DNA of 64,000 nucleotides from Aphanomyces cochlioides (lineage: Eukaryota > Oomycota > Saprolegniomycetes > Saprolegniales > Verrucalvaceae). Positions within the stretch are counted from its first letter, which is position 1. Each line of letters starts with the position of its first letter. The stretch lies in assembly GCA_019828595.1 (NCBI GenBank), contig JAHQRK010000021.1, forward strand, positions 434,001-498,000. Reading direction: 5' to 3'. The notes beneath the pieces are model-generated. The model did not search any database and had not been told where the DNA came from. It saw only the letters and a list, made by a program, of their open reading frames with translations. Made by a program: the position numbers and the translations under genes. This document shows, one piece after another, positions 9,383 through 20,617 of this stretch.

Positions 9383-12300
9383 ATGGCGCGAGATACCAAG
9401 TACCAATCCGTCGTGACTGAGAAGGACCAGCGCCGCAAGGACGCTAAATCCCCACTCGAAACGGAAGGATTCATCTCTCGGTGGTTGTATCTATGGGCTG
9501 ATCCGCTCATGAAGTTGGGTAACGAACGCCAGTTGGAAGCGTCCGACTTGTGGCCATTGCCATCGAATAGCCGATGTGAAGTGATCACGGCAACGTTCGA
9601 GCCGAAATACAACGCGACGAAATCGATTTTTTGGGCCACTGCACGAGAATGTGGTTTGGAAGTAGTGGTGATCGGTGTTCTTCAAATTGTCGTGATGGTG
9701 CTGTCATTGTACCGACCGATCGTGTTGAACGGTGTGGTGTCGTCAATTGAGCAGTCAAGTTCCGATTTTAAGACGCTTGCGACCCCAATTGTGTCACTCT
9801 TTCTGGTCAAGATTGTCCAAGCTATTCTACAAACTCAAATGGATCTCAAGAACGAATTACTTTTCGCTAAAGTCACTGGTGTCCTTCAAAACTTGTTGTA
9901 CAAAAAAACTATACCACTCAGTGCAGCGTCAAGGCAAACGAAAAGCACTGGCGAAATCTCCAACTTGTTCACGTCCGACATGTGGACAGTTGTTTCTCTG
10001 TCATTGTCCGTCAACCAAGTTTGGATTATTCCTCTCCAAGTTACTGCGCTCATGTATTTTCTTTGGAAGCAACTTAATTGGGCTATGTTTGCTGGATTTG
10101 CCATCATGTTCATCTCGTTCTTTTTGACACGTTGGTTTGCCACAATGCAACGAACCAACTGGCGAGTTTTGATGGCCAAGAAAGACACCCGCATGAAAGT
10201 CATCAACGAAGTCTTCGGTTCGATGCAAATTATCAAACTCAACGCATGGGAAGAGCGCTATTACAGCAAGATTTGCGACTTGCGTGCTGACGAATTGGAC
10301 TCACTTTGGACTCAATTCTGCATTGGTGCTGGTACGACTGCTATGAATAATATTGCCCCCGTTGCTCTCACGACGATCTCTTTTGCCTGCTATGTGCTCA
10401 TCCTCAAGCAACCTTTGACTGCTGCCAAAGTATTTACGGCCCTATCTCTTTTCAATATGGTCAAGCAGCCCATGATGCGATTGCCACAAATTGTTGCTGC
10501 TTTCATGCAAGCAGCTGTCTCATACAAACGGTTTTCTGAATTCTTGGCACTTGAAGAACGTGATCCCACCATCGTGACCGACGTTGTCTCTGCCAACAAC
10601 GTGGTCTTGGATGTTGTCGATGGCTCCTTCGGTTGGGATGCCGAGAAGCCTTTCTTTACCAACTTGCAATTTCAAGTCAAGCACGGAGAATTTGTTGTCG
10701 TTCACGGCAGTGTCGGTGAAGGCAAGACCTCGCTCTGCAACGTTCTCTTGGGTGAACTGGACAAATATCAAGGTACAGTGGGTGTCAATGGACGTGTCGC
10801 CTACTTTGTCCAACAACCATGGATCCAAAACATGACCATTCGAGAAAACATTCTCTTTGGTCTGCCATACGATCGAGTCAAGTATAACAGAGTCATCGAA
10901 GCTTGTGCTCTCCAAAAAGATTTGACGCTATTTGCTGCGGGTGATCGCACCGAAATCGGTTCAAAAGGTGTCAATGTGTCTGGAGGTCAAAAAGCTCGTA
11001 TCAGTTTGGCACGAGCTTGCTACAGTGAAGCTGATATCTTCATTTTGGACTCGCCTCTATCTGCAGTCGATGCAATTGTCCAGAACGAAATCTTCACCAA
11101 GTGCTTTCTCAGTCTTTTGCGCAACAAGACGATCTTGTTGGTCACACATAGCCCAGAAATTATTGCATCACGATATATCGACCGCACGATTGAAGTCAAG
11201 GATGGCAAACTCATCGAAACGATCAAGAATGACAAACAAGAATTTGAACCTTCGATTCCACCTTATCAAGCGCGAAGCTTCATGTCATCAGCTCGTTATG
11301 TTTCTGGTGATGCATCGACTGAGGCTACAACACTGCAATGCATGGACGTGCTTGTTTCTCCATCACTTTTGTCACCGTTTGATGCTAATATTGGGTTGGA
11401 TACGTTCACGCCAATTGACGAAAATCAAGCAAAGTCGTATGACGAAGATGAAACGTGTGGGTAGCTCGTTGTAGAGGAGGAACGTGAGATTGGTCGAGTC
11501 TCTCAGGCTGTCTTCCTTGCTTATTTCTATGATGTTGGTGGTTGGCCTACATTGTTTGGTCTTCTCCTCATCTTGTGCCTCTGGCAAGGTCTCCAAGTGT
11601 CAAGTGATCTTTGGCTCAGTTCTTGGACGCAGTAGCACATGTCTTGTTCGTCACCTCAGCTGGTATTCGAGCATCGAAGAAAATGTTCAATGACCTGACC
11701 AAATCGCTGTTGGGAGCCCCAATGCGATTCTTCGATATAAATCCCCTCGGCAGAATTCTCAATCGTTTTAGCAGCGATATCAATATCGTCGACGCCTACT
11801 TGCCAAGTTATTTTGGCTCTTTTGTATCAACATCCTCCATTTTAGTCTTTTCGATTGGCACGACAATTCTTGTCATTCGTACGTTGGGTCTTGTGCTAGT
11901 GCCTCTTATGTACTTCTACTACGCAGTTGCTTCTATCTACGTTCCAACAGCGCGCAACATGGATCGTTTGAAAAGAACAAGCCAATCTCCACTAATTACC
12001 CATATTTCTGAATCCATTGATGGCGCCGTGCTCATCCGTTCGTTTGGTGGCAAGCAAATCCGACGATTTGAAAGATTGCAACAAAACAAGATCAACATCA
12101 AAATGGAGACGCTATTTTGTACCGAATTAGCCAGCCAGTGGTTTACCTTCCGCATTCAAATGATCTCAACTTTGATGTTATTCGTGACGACTATGTCTCT
12201 CATCTACTTGCGCGAGTTCCTCAATGCAGGCTTGGTCGGTCTTGTCTTCGCCTACTCACTACAAATTACTGGTCAACTGGAAACCATGGTTCAAGTGTGG

Positions 12301-12969
12301 TCCATGCTCGAAACGGCAATGGTGGCACCAGAGCGTGTTGCCGAGTACATTAACGTCGATCAAGAACCCCCGCGACTCATCTCTGGCGCAGTTGCTGGCA
12401 CTTGGCCCGAAGATGGATCCATCACGTTTGAAAACGTCAGCTTCCGATACAAGCCCAAGGATCCACTGGTGCTCAAAGATGTGAATTTCCATGTCCAATC
12501 TGGCGAAAAGATTGGTATCGTCGGTCGAACGGGTGCTGGCAAATCGAGTTTGACCATGGCTCACTTCCGCATCAACGACATCGCGTCGGGTAAAATTTCG
12601 ATTGCTGGTGTTGACACGACTCGGGTGGGGTGAAGAAACGGTGAGAACTACAGTGTTGGCGAACGTCAAATGCTCTGCATGGCCCGAGCTTTGTTGCGCA
12701 ATTGCCGCATCGTTGAAGCCACTGCAGCTATTGACCACGAGACGGATCAAAATCTCCAACGTGTCATTCGCGAAGAATTTTCCTCCTCGACTGTGCTCAC
12801 AATCGCCCATCGATTGGATACTGTCCTGGATGCCGATCGTATCATGGTGTTTGACCAAGGCCGACTCGTGCAATGCGATTCACCGAAGACTCTAGTGAGC
12901 CAAGGCGAAGGCATCTTCTTCGAACTGTGTCAAGAAGGCGGCTACTTGGACAAGATTCAACTTGTATAG
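9383..12969 (+). pseudogene. ABCC-type ABC transporter, copy 1 (pseudogene)
   Basis: Homologous along its length to the intact gene at 15844-19728, with the same start MARDTKYQSV at 9383. The N-terminal half is open: first membrane domain and first nucleotide-binding domain with Walker A (GSVGEGKTS), signature (VSGGQ) and Walker B (FILDSPLSAVD). Lesions: a TAG at 11462-11464 where copy 2 has Lys; a net 97-nt loss near 11630 that removes the start of the second membrane domain and shifts the frame; a 183-nt loss at about 12630 that removes the Q-loop region of the second nucleotide-binding domain and creates TGA at 12631; and a 9-nt loss after 12714 that deletes Val-Met-Asp of Walker B. A truncated half-transporter of about 693 residues could still be made, but a full transporter cannot. 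Confidence 0.9.
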
Positions 12970-13648
12970 ACTCAAAAGGCATCGTGTATTATCCAGCATT
13001 AATATACAAAGTTCCTGAATTCTCGTCACAAGCACCACCCAAAGTCAATTACAAAATCTCACAAGTCTCAACACAGTGAACATCACTACTGACCGTTATC
13101 TCCAAGCCGAAAGTCGTGAACACTCCTTGAGCCCCCTCTTAGATGATGAAGCTGCATTTATTACATTCTTACAAAGAAAGCTCGTGATCCCCCTCGAGTC
13201 GAGACGTTTAGTGGTATTTGACATTGCTTCCTCTCGTACAATGCACATTTGCCCTTCTTGGTGAAACCTTCAAGATTTTCAAGTGAACGGAGGCCCTACC
13301 TCGATATCAAAGTTCGTTGGTATCTCCAGCACAAGGCCGCAACTGTAGCTTAGTCAATCAGCCAGTTCTCTACGTGCTTCGTGTGGCAGGGCGAATTTCT
13401 CGAGTGATGATTCTCCGGTACTGCACTGTGGTGGTACGCAATGGGTGCATGTTTGTCGTGCAAACATTTGCGACTGTTGGAATTCACCAATGGCATAAAT
13501 TGACGCGAAGTGTTGGCTTCCATCACATCTCTTTCAGCCGCAAATCAGTCGAGAATGTTTTGGATGGCATGTCCACTTGGGTGAGTTCAAATCTTTCGTA
13601 TCTTTGCATGGTGAAGCATCCACATGGAGCTCATTTTCATTTTCCATC
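12970..13648. other. Spacer between ABC copy 1 and PX-like gene 2
   Basis: No supported gene. Short open frames at 13076-13264 and 13317-13670 lack recognisable domains and the latter overlaps the start of the PX-like gene. It may contain decayed coding sequence. Confidence 0.4.
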
Positions 13649-14128
13649 ATGCCCATTCTCAAGCGCCTAGCACCCGTCCGACTGTCTTCGTTTGGCGACA
13701 TGGAATGCTATGTCCAAGGCACGAGTCTTCGCAAAAGTGGACAGTTCCGGTTCGGCCGCTCTGAAGTCGTCTTTCAGGTCAAAGTCGCATTGGTTTACCG
13801 CCGCGCATGGACATTCCAATGCACACTGTCCGACGTGGAGCATCTTCGTCGTCAACTGCTTGCCAACGTGCACGACGATGAGTTTCGTTCACAGCTCGAA
13901 ACTCTTGCTTGTCCGAAACGACCTTTGTTCCGTCGAAGGGATGCTCAAGTGATCAAAGGCATGTGTTGTGAATTGGACCATTACTTGGGCAATTTACTGC
14001 GCCTATGTCAAAATTACAACTCGACTGCCAGTCGTGAGGAGGCCGCCGTCGTGGAAACTGCCATTCGAGACTTCATGCGCCCAAGTAAATCTGACAGTAT
14101 GTCCAAGAAGAACATATTTAACAACTAA
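13649..14128 (+). CDS. PX-like small protein 2
   Basis: 159 residues from ATG 13649 to TAA. It is the closest paralogue of the gene at 5330: shared blocks include SSFGDMEC, VQGTSLRK, a W-T-F-x-C-T-L-x-D-V strand, LxCPK(Q/R)P, and VIKGMCC(D/E)LDHYL near residues 110 to 125. The Cys in the CTL motif takes the place of the Arg that binds PI3P in typical PX domains. An LFRRRD basic stretch precedes the C-terminal helix. It lies 680 bp after ABC copy 1 and 1.7 kb before ABC copy 2 on the same strand, repeating the PX-then-ABC order seen at 5.3 to 13 kb. It shows no signal peptide or membrane segment. The PX assignment is by pattern only. Confidence 0.7.
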   Translation: MPILKRLAPVRLSSFGDMECYVQGTSLRKSGQFRFGRSEVVFQVKVALVYRRAWTFQCTLSDVEHLRRQLLANVHDDEFRSQLETLACPKRPLFRRRDAQVIKGMCCELDHYLGNLLRLCQNYNSTASREEAAVVETAIRDFMRPSKSDSMSKKNIFNN

Positions 14129-15734
14129 TTCACGATCGCAACAGACCCATCACGAGCTGGTCGTTCACTGACGCCATTTAAAATCCCAAAATGAGCTTCT
14201 TCAGTGCTGTAGCACTTGGTTGACATCCATACAGCATGCGCCAAAGCTCTAGTCTGGACTTACTGGCATTATTGGTCCATGTTCAGACTCGCCAGTGAAG
14301 CCGAAGGACGCAACGAGAGGAAGTTGTGGACTATTCGATGGAAATGGTGTCCTCGTTCCTTTGTCAACACGATTGAGGTTTTCAATGCTTAGCCATAGGA
14401 ACAACTACCTCGAGTACAATCAACCACACACGCCTGGGACTCCTGGGACTGGTCACCAATCTGACTGGGTCTGCCATCCTTTTCTCTGTAGATTTTGTGG
14501 CGCAAATGAGGATACAACGCATTTTGAGCCATGTGCGGCGATGCCAACAATTTTCAAGAGTGGAATCGAGCAAGGAAGCGAGAATCGAACCTCAGACATT
14601 ACGCATATTGCACCTCTGGATCAGCCCGATCCAATCTTTCAATCCGAGAAGTATGTTCAGCTGGCTGTCGTCCCTGAGCTCCACATCGCGCCACGCAGCT
14701 CAACATCATCCCCGTGGATGTCTTCCCACGGCACTTTGTGTCATCGTGGGACTTATGACGTCACTCAATAGTTTCATCGAGCATATGCTTGTCCACTACA
14801 AACACATGCTTGTTGTCATGGGACTGCGAATGCCAGCCAACATTTTTGTCATCGACATCAACTCTCCCTTCAACTTCCTCCCCCAGTCGCTTCCAAGCGC
14901 AGACAAATTCACGTCGATGCGCGACCGGTCCGCCTTGCACTTCCCACTCCAATCCCTCAGTGACGACGCCATGTGCTGCTGGAAAACATTGTTGGCGTGT
15001 TGTTGGTTGACTGGGTGGCGAGAAACAATCTGGCATTTCAGCCAATGGCTTCGACTCCACAGTTGATTTCGAATCAAGCGATGATTATGGGGATTATCCA
15101 CCCATCATGGGCTTTCCACTGGAAAGAAATCGTCGGAGATCGCCGACTCTGTCATGTGGCGACGGCGGCGCCAACCTTCATTCACAATGTACTTACGTAA
15201 TTGCTTTCAACATTCCCTTTCATAAACACTCCCACATGGTCATGCTTCACCTTGATTTCATCCTGTGGCTGCCATTGCTCACACCATCACTCATGATCGC
15301 AACGACGGCGCTAGTCAACATTGACAACAATCCTTTCAAATCCCCCAGCATGTCGTCCAAAAGCAGGCCACAGGGCTGGACACGTACATATTGGAGATTT
15401 GTAATGACTACCGTCCCATTCAACTTGTCAAGCGCGACCTGGACGTCATGACGTCCTCGCTACCAGTAGTAAAATCGAAGAACTTGCACGTGGACCTGGA
15501 TAGCCCCTCAAGCCAATACAGGCTAGGCACCTTAGAATCCATGGCAGACGATATCATCGGCGGCGCAGCTCAAGACGGCATTAGTCGAGGATCCCATTCT
15601 CAAGCGATGGATGATCCATGGGAGGCACCGCAACCAACCACGAGGACTTGAACCAGATTTTTTGTATGCTCGGAGTATTCTCGTCTTGAAGGTTAGACTT
15701 GGATCCTGTATGCTAATCGAAAAAGGCGGTAAGT
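14129..15734. other. Unassigned region with weak open frames
   Basis: Several plus-strand frames of 75 to 190 codons overlap here (for example 14295-14771, 14497-15066, 15107-15451 and 15391-15651), but none shows a domain I recognise. A C-x2-C-containing stretch near 14490 recalls a BED-type zinc finger of hAT elements without enough support. A possible exon with acceptor near 15350 running to 15651 reads QHVVQKQATG to a stop and could be the 3' end of a decayed gene. Alternatively all are chance frames in GC-balanced DNA. Confidence 0.3.
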
Positions 15735-15781
15735 ATACAAATATCAAGAGCAGGGATATCCGGTTAGTTTATCCGGATGAT
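15735..15781 (+). promoter_or_regulatory. Conserved upstream elements of ABC copy 2
   Basis: ATACAAATATCAAGA at 15735-15749 and TTTATCCGGATGAT around 15768-15781 lie 63 to 109 bp before the ATG. Both have counterparts upstream of copy 1. The TTTATCCGG word also forms half of an inverted repeat upstream of the NUP42-like gene. Confidence 0.5.
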
Positions 15782-15843
15782 CGACATTCCACGGATTCGA
15801 ATTTTTACTCATCACACTTCCTCGTTTGCTCGGAAATTACGAG

Positions 15844-18800
15844 ATGGCGCGCGACACCAAGTACCAATCCGTTGCGACGGAGAAGGAACAGCGCCGCAAG
15901 GACGCCAAATCTCCGCTCGAAACTGAAAATTTTATCTCACGATGGCTGTACCTCTGGGCAGACCCACTCATGAAGTTGGGCAATGAACGACAATTGGAAG
16001 CATCCGACTTATGGCCGTTGCCGTCCAACAGTCGATGTGAAGTGATCACAACAACGTTCGAGCCGCAATACAACGAAACAAAATCGATCTTTTGGGCGAG
16101 TGCACGTGAATTTGGTTTAGAAGCGGTCGTGGTCGGTATACTGCAATTTGTCGCGATGGTGCTGTCATTGTATGGGCCGATCGTGTTGAATGGTGTGGTG
16201 TCGTCGATTGAGCAGTCGAGTCCCGATTTTAAGACGCTTGCGACTCCGATTGTATCGCTCTTTGCAGTAAAAATTGTCCAAGCTATTTTGCAAACCCAAA
16301 CGGACCTTAAGAACGAATTGCTTTTCACTAAAGTCATGGGTGTCCTTCAAAATTTACTCTACAAAAAAGCGTTGCGCCTGAACGCCGCTTCACGGAAAGT
16401 CAAGAGCACGGGTGAAGTCTCGAACTTGTTCACATCGGATATGTGGCCAGTTGTTGCTGTCTCTTTCTTCATTAACCAAGTTTGGATTATTCCCCTTCAA
16501 GTCACCGCACTCATGTATTTGCTCTGGCAACAATTGGACTGGGCAATGTTTGCCGGTATTGCGGTCATGTTCTTTTCTTTCTTTTTGACACGTTGGTTTG
16601 CCACAATGCAACGAACCAACTGGCGAGTTTTGATGGCCAAGAAAGACACCCGCATGAAAGTCATCAACGAAGTCTTCGGTTCGATGCAAATTATCAAACT
16701 CAACGCATGGGAAGAGCGCTATTACAGCAAGATTTGCGACTTGCGTGCTGACGAATTGGACTCACTTTGGACTCAATTCTGCATTGGTGCTGGTACGACT
16801 GCTATGAATAATATTGCCCCCGTTGCTCTCACGACGATCTCTTTTGCCTGCTATGTGCTCATCCTCAAGCAACCTTTGACTGCTGCCAAAGTATTTACGG
16901 CCCTATCTCTTTTCAATATGGTCAAGCAGCCCATGATGCGATTGCCACAAATTGTTGCTGCTTTCATGCAAGCAGCTGTCTCATACAAACGGTTTTCTGA
17001 ATTCTTGGCACTTGAAGAACGTGATCCCACCATCGTGACCGACGTTGTCTCTGCCAACAACGTGGCCTTGGATGTTGTCGATGGCTCCTTCGGTTGGGAT
17101 GCCGAGAAGCCTTTCTTTACCAACTTGCAATTTCAAGTCAAGCACGGAGAATTTGTTGTCGTTCACGGCAGTGTCGGTGAAGGCAAGACCTCGCTCTGCA
17201 ACGTTCTCTTGGGTGAACTGGACAAATATCAAGGTACAGTGGGTGTCAATGGACGTGTCGCCTACTTTGTCCAACAACCATGGATCCAAAACATGACCAT
17301 TCGAGAAAACATTCTCTTTGGTCTGCCATACGATCGAGTCAAGTATAACAGAGTCATCGAAGCTTGTGCTCTCCAAAAAGATTTGACGCTATTTGCTGCG
17401 GGTGATCGCACCGAAATCGGTTCAAAAGGTGTCAATGTGTCTGGAGGTCAAAAAGCTCGTATCAGTTTGGCACGAGCTTGCTACAGTGAAGCTGATATCT
17501 TCATTTTGGACTCGCCTCTATCTGCAGTCGATGCAATTGTCCAGAATGAAATCTTCACCAAGTGCTTTCTCAGTCTTTTGCGCAACAAGACGATCTTGTT
17601 GGTCACACATAGCCCAGAAATTATTGCATCACGATATATCGACCGCACGATTGAAGTCAAGGATGGCAAACTCATCGAAACGATCAACGAAGACAAGCAA
17701 GAATTTGAAACTTTGATCCCACCTTATCAAGCTCGAAGCTTAATCGCATCAGCTGAGCTCGACGAGAACGTCTCTGATGACGTATCAACCTTAGCTGCGA
17801 CGTTGCAATACATGGACGTGCTTGTGTCGCCATCTCTGAAATCACCTTTTGGTGCCAATATCGAAGCGCATTTGTTCACGCCATTCGACGAAAATCAACC
17901 AAAGACTTACGATGAAGATGATACTCGTGGAAAGCTCGTTGTCGTTGAAGAACGTGAGTCTGGCCGTGTGTCGCAAGAAGTTTTCCTAGCATATTTCTAT
18001 GCTGTTGGCGGTTGGACGACAGTTTTTGCCCTTCTCTTTGTACAGTGTTTGTGGCAAGGGCTACAAGTATCGAGTGATCTTTGGCTCAGTTCATGGACCG
18101 CGTCGGGGGCGAATATGACGGCTCAAGAGTTCCAAGACAAAGCTCAGTACAACATTTCCGTGTATGCTGGTTTAGCTGTGGGTTCTTCTGTCATGGTGGT
18201 TGCTCGTGTCTTGACTGTTTCATTTGCTGGTATCCGTGCGTCCAAGAAAATGTTTGACGATATGACCAAAGCCCTGTTGGGAGCTCCAATGCGATTTTTC
18301 GATACCAATCCACTCGGTCGTATCCTCAATCGTTTCAGTGGTGATATCAATGCAATCGACGGTCGTTTGCCAAATCAGTTTGGGTTCTTCCTCTCGACTG
18401 TCTTTGTCTTGATATTTTCGCTTGGCACGACTATCGCTGTCATTCGCACCCTGGGTCTCATTCTAATTCCCCTGATGTATATCTACTACAAGGTCGCTTC
18501 AATCTACGTCCAGCCTGCGCGTGAAATGGAACGCTTGAACAAGACCACCCGATCACCGCTTATCACTCACATTTCTGAATCGATTGACGGAGCACTCCTC
18601 GTCCGTGCATTCGGTGGCAAACAAGTTCGTCGATTTGAACGTCTTCAACAAAACAAAGTGAACCGCAACATGGAAACTATGTTTTGCGGTGAACTGGCCA
18701 GTCAGTGGTTCTCGTTCCGCATTCAAATGATTTCAGCTTTCATGCTTCTGGTTACGACGCTTTCACTCATCTCCATGCGTTCATACCTGAATGCCGGTCT

Positions 18801-19728
18801 AGTTGGTCTTGTATTTGGCTATTCCCTCCAAATTACCGGTCAACTTGAATGGATGGTGCAGATGTGGTCCATGCTCGAAACGGCAATGGTGGCACCAGAG
18901 CGTGTTGCCGAGTACACCAACGTTGATCAAGAACCCCCGCGACTCATCTCTGGCGCAGTTGCTGGCACTTGGCCCGAAGATGGATCCATCACGTTTGAAA
19001 ACGTCAGCTTCCGATACAAGCCCAAGGATCCACTGGTGCTCAAAGATGTGAATTTCCATGTCCAATCTGGCGAAAAGATTGGTATCGTCGGTCGAACGGG
19101 TGCTGGCAAGTCGAGTTTGACCATGGCTCTCTTCCGCATCAACGACATCGCGTCGGGTAAAATTTCGATTGCTGGTGTCGACACGACTCGGGTGGGTATC
19201 AAGACTCTCCGTGAAAGCATGGCGATCATTCCTCAAAATCCCATCTTGTTCAAAGGCACCTTGCGATCATACTTGGATCCGTTTGATCAATACACCGACG
19301 AGCAATTGTGGACTGCAATCGAAAAGGTTCGCCTGAGCCCTCGCATTTCGCAAGAAGAAAAGAAGCTCGAGAGTATCATTGAAGAAAACGGTGAGAACTA
19401 CAGTGTTGGCGAACGTCAAATGCTCTGCATGGCCCGAGCTTTGTTGCGCAATTGCCGCATCGTTGTGATGGACGAAGCCACTGCAGCTATTGACCACGAG
19501 ACGGATCAAAATCTCCAACGTGTCATTCGCGATGAATTTTCCTCCTCGACTGTGCTCACAATCGCCCATCGATTGGATACTGTCCTGGATGCTGATCGTA
19601 TCATGGTGTTTGACCAAGGCCGACTCGTGCAATGCGATTCACCGAAGACTCTAGTGAGCCAAGGCGAAGGCATCTTCTTCGAACTGTGTCAAGAAGGCGG
19701 CTACTTGGACAAGATTCAGGTTGAGTAG
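15844..19728 (+). CDS. ABCC (MRP-type) ABC transporter, copy 2, intact
   Basis: 1294 residues from ATG 15844 (MARDTKYQSV) to TAG; the frame opens six codons earlier at 15826, but the chosen ATG aligns with copy 1. Single exon, full-length architecture: membrane domain 1 (about residues 80 to 360), nucleotide-binding domain 1 with Walker A GSVGEGKTS at about 441, signature VSGGQ at about 531 and Walker B FILDSP at about 551, then membrane domain 2 (about 700 to 990) and nucleotide-binding domain 2 with Walker A GRTGAGKSS at about 1082, YSVGERQ signature at about 1185 and VVMDEAT at about 1207. Asp instead of catalytic Glu after Walker B in domain 1 is typical of ABCC proteins with one degenerate site. 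Family members export organic anions and glutathione conjugates across plasma or vacuolar membranes. Two blocks are nearly identical to copy 1, indicating gene conversion. It converges on PX-like gene 3 with 17 bp between stops. Confidence 0.93.
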   Translation: MARDTKYQSVATEKEQRRKDAKSPLETENFISRWLYLWADPLMKLGNERQLEASDLWPLPSNSRCEVITTTFEPQYNETKSIFWASAREFGLEAVVVGILQFVAMVLSLYGPIVLNGVVSSIEQSSPDFKTLATPIVSLFAVKIVQAILQTQTDLKNELLFTKVMGVLQNLLYKKALRLNAASRKVKSTGEVSNLFTSDMWPVVAVSFFINQVWIIPLQVTALMYLLWQQLDWAMFAGIAVMFFSFFLTRWFATMQRTNWRVLMAKKDTRMKVINEVFGSMQIIKLNAWEERYYSKICDLRADELDSLWTQFCIGAGTTAMNNIAPVALTTISFACYVLILKQPLTAAKVFTALSLFNMVKQPMMRLPQIVAAFMQAAVSYKRFSEFLALEERDPTIVTDVVSANNVALDVVDGSFGWDAEKPFFTNLQFQVKHGEFVVVHGSVGEGKTSLCNVLLGELDKYQGTVGVNGRVAYFVQQPWIQNMTIRENILFGLPYDRVKYNRVIEACALQKDLTLFAAGDRTEIGSKGVNVSGGQKARISLARACYSEADIFILDSPLSAVDAIVQNEIFTKCFLSLLRNKTILLVTHSPEIIASRYIDRTIEVKDGKLIETINEDKQEFETLIPPYQARSLIASAELDENVSDDVSTLAATLQYMDVLVSPSLKSPFGANIEAHLFTPFDENQPKTYDEDDTRGKLVVVEERESGRVSQEVFLAYFYAVGGWTTVFALLFVQCLWQGLQVSSDLWLSSWTASGANMTAQEFQDKAQYNISVYAGLAVGSSVMVVARVLTVSFAGIRASKKMFDDMTKALLGAPMRFFDTNPLGRILNRFSGDINAIDGRLPNQFGFFLSTVFVLIFSLGTTIAVIRTLGLILIPLMYIYYKVASIYVQPAREMERLNKTTRSPLITHISESIDGALLVRAFGGKQVRRFERLQQNKVNRNMETMFCGELASQWFSFRIQMISAFMLLVTTLSLISMRSYLNAGLVGLVFGYSLQITGQLEWMVQMWSMLETAMVAPERVAEYTNVDQEPPRLISGAVAGTWPEDGSITFENVSFRYKPKDPLVLKDVNFHVQSGEKIGIVGRTGAGKSSLTMALFRINDIASGKISIAGVDTTRVGIKTLRESMAIIPQNPILFKGTLRSYLDPFDQYTDEQLWTAIEKVRLSPRISQEEKKLESIIEENGENYSVGERQMLCMARALLRNCRIVVMDEATAAIDHETDQNLQRVIRDEFSSSTVLTIAHRLDTVLDADRIMVFDQGRLVQCDSPKTLVSQGEGIFFELCQEGGYLDKIQVE

Positions 19729-19745
19729 ATTTTATATTATATATC

Positions 19746-20216
19746 TTAAATAGGAACTGCGAGAAACTCTCGCAATGAGCTTTCAACGATCATGCTTTCG
19801 TTTTCATGCTTAGCTTTTGCGGCAGTGAAACGCTGGCATAGTTTGAGAAGTTCATCGATGTAATGATCGAGGTCGACACAGAGACCTTTGATGACCATCA
19901 TGTCTCGTCGTTTGAAGAGAGGTTGCTTAGGACATGCGAGGAGGGAGAGCTCTTCACGGAAGGATTGATCAACGATCTTCTCGTTCAATGTCTCGTGCAA
20001 TTTCGCCACGTCCTTCAGCGTGCATCGCTTCACCCACGATCGAGTCGGCTCGTCGACGCGGATGTCAAAGCCAATCTCGACGGACGAGAAGAGCCCGAGC
20101 ATGGAAGCTTTCGAGAGACAAGTGCCTTGAATACAGCAGTTGACGTCTGCCAGCGACGGCGATGATGGCAGCTCCGACGCGACGGACGAGATGCGTGTCA
20201 CGGAAGACTTGGCCAT
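19746..20216 (-). CDS. PX-like small protein 3
   Basis: 156 residues from ATG 20216 (MAKSSVTRIS) to TAA; the frame extends upstream to a GTG at 20261, but the ATG gives the length shared by the family. Family motifs are present: CCIQGT, VxIGFDIRV, S-W-V-K-R-C-T-L-K-D-V, LLACPKQPLFKRRD and VIKGLCVDLDHYIDELLKLC. This copy is more diverged than genes 1 and 2 and keeps a KR just before the CTL motif. It is convergent with the intact ABC gene (17 bp between stop codons), so the transcripts very probably overlap at their 3' ends. Confidence 0.68.
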   Translation of the reverse strand: MAKSSVTRISSVASELPSSPSLADVNCCIQGTCLSKASMLGLFSSVEIGFDIRVDEPTRSWVKRCTLKDVAKLHETLNEKIVDQSFREELSLLACPKQPLFKRRDMMVIKGLCVDLDHYIDELLKLCQRFTAAKAKHENESMIVESSLREFLAVPI

Positions 20217-20389
20217 CGGAAGACAAATGAGAAGTGGCCGACCTTCTTCTCTGACTGCCACATCATGGTTCAGTAATTCCCATCCCGTTGGGACATACTA
20301 CATTACATCGATATGAAGATTATCTGAATAAAACGTCGACCATTACTTTCGATACAAACTATCTGTATAAATAGAAAGTGCAATCTGTT
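20217..20389. other. Short intergenic stretch
   Basis: Upstream region of PX-like gene 3; no feature seen beyond AT-rich DNA. Confidence 0.4.
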
Positions 20390-20617
20390 TCATTCAAATA
20401 TCCAGTCGTCAGTGGACAAACCTGGTTTTGCCCACAGGAATTCACCACGCTGAAGTTGCACACTCTTGGCCATGTGTCTCAAAAGAGGCCACATCCCAAA
20501 TCCTATCATCCATTCAATCCACTCACGCCACCAGCACCCATCCTGTAAGAGATGAACCACAAAAGCGTACAATCCATCAAAGTCGTAGAACTTGATTCTT
20601 TCGTGATACAATAGCAT
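20390..20617 (-). CDS. Hypothetical Trp-rich small protein or exon
   Basis: 75 codons from an ATG at 20617. The composition is protein-like, rich in Trp, Phe and Leu (DGCWWREWIEWMIGFGMWPLL), but I recognise no family. A TTACAG just before GATGGGTGC could be a splice acceptor, so this may be a terminal exon of a longer gene or a decayed one. It lies between divergent PX-like genes 3 and 4. Confidence 0.3.
   Translation of the reverse strand: MLLYHERIKFYDFDGLYAFVVHLLQDGCWWREWIEWMIGFGMWPLLRHMAKSVQLQRGEFLWAKPGLSTDDWIFE

Noticed and set aside
13330..13400. tRNA-like D-arm (TAGCTTAGTC)
   Set aside because: No matching acceptor, anticodon or T-arm could be folded around it.
15107..15651. A real gene with two exons
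   Set aside because: Frames are open but no domain or reliable splice pair was found; left as unassigned.
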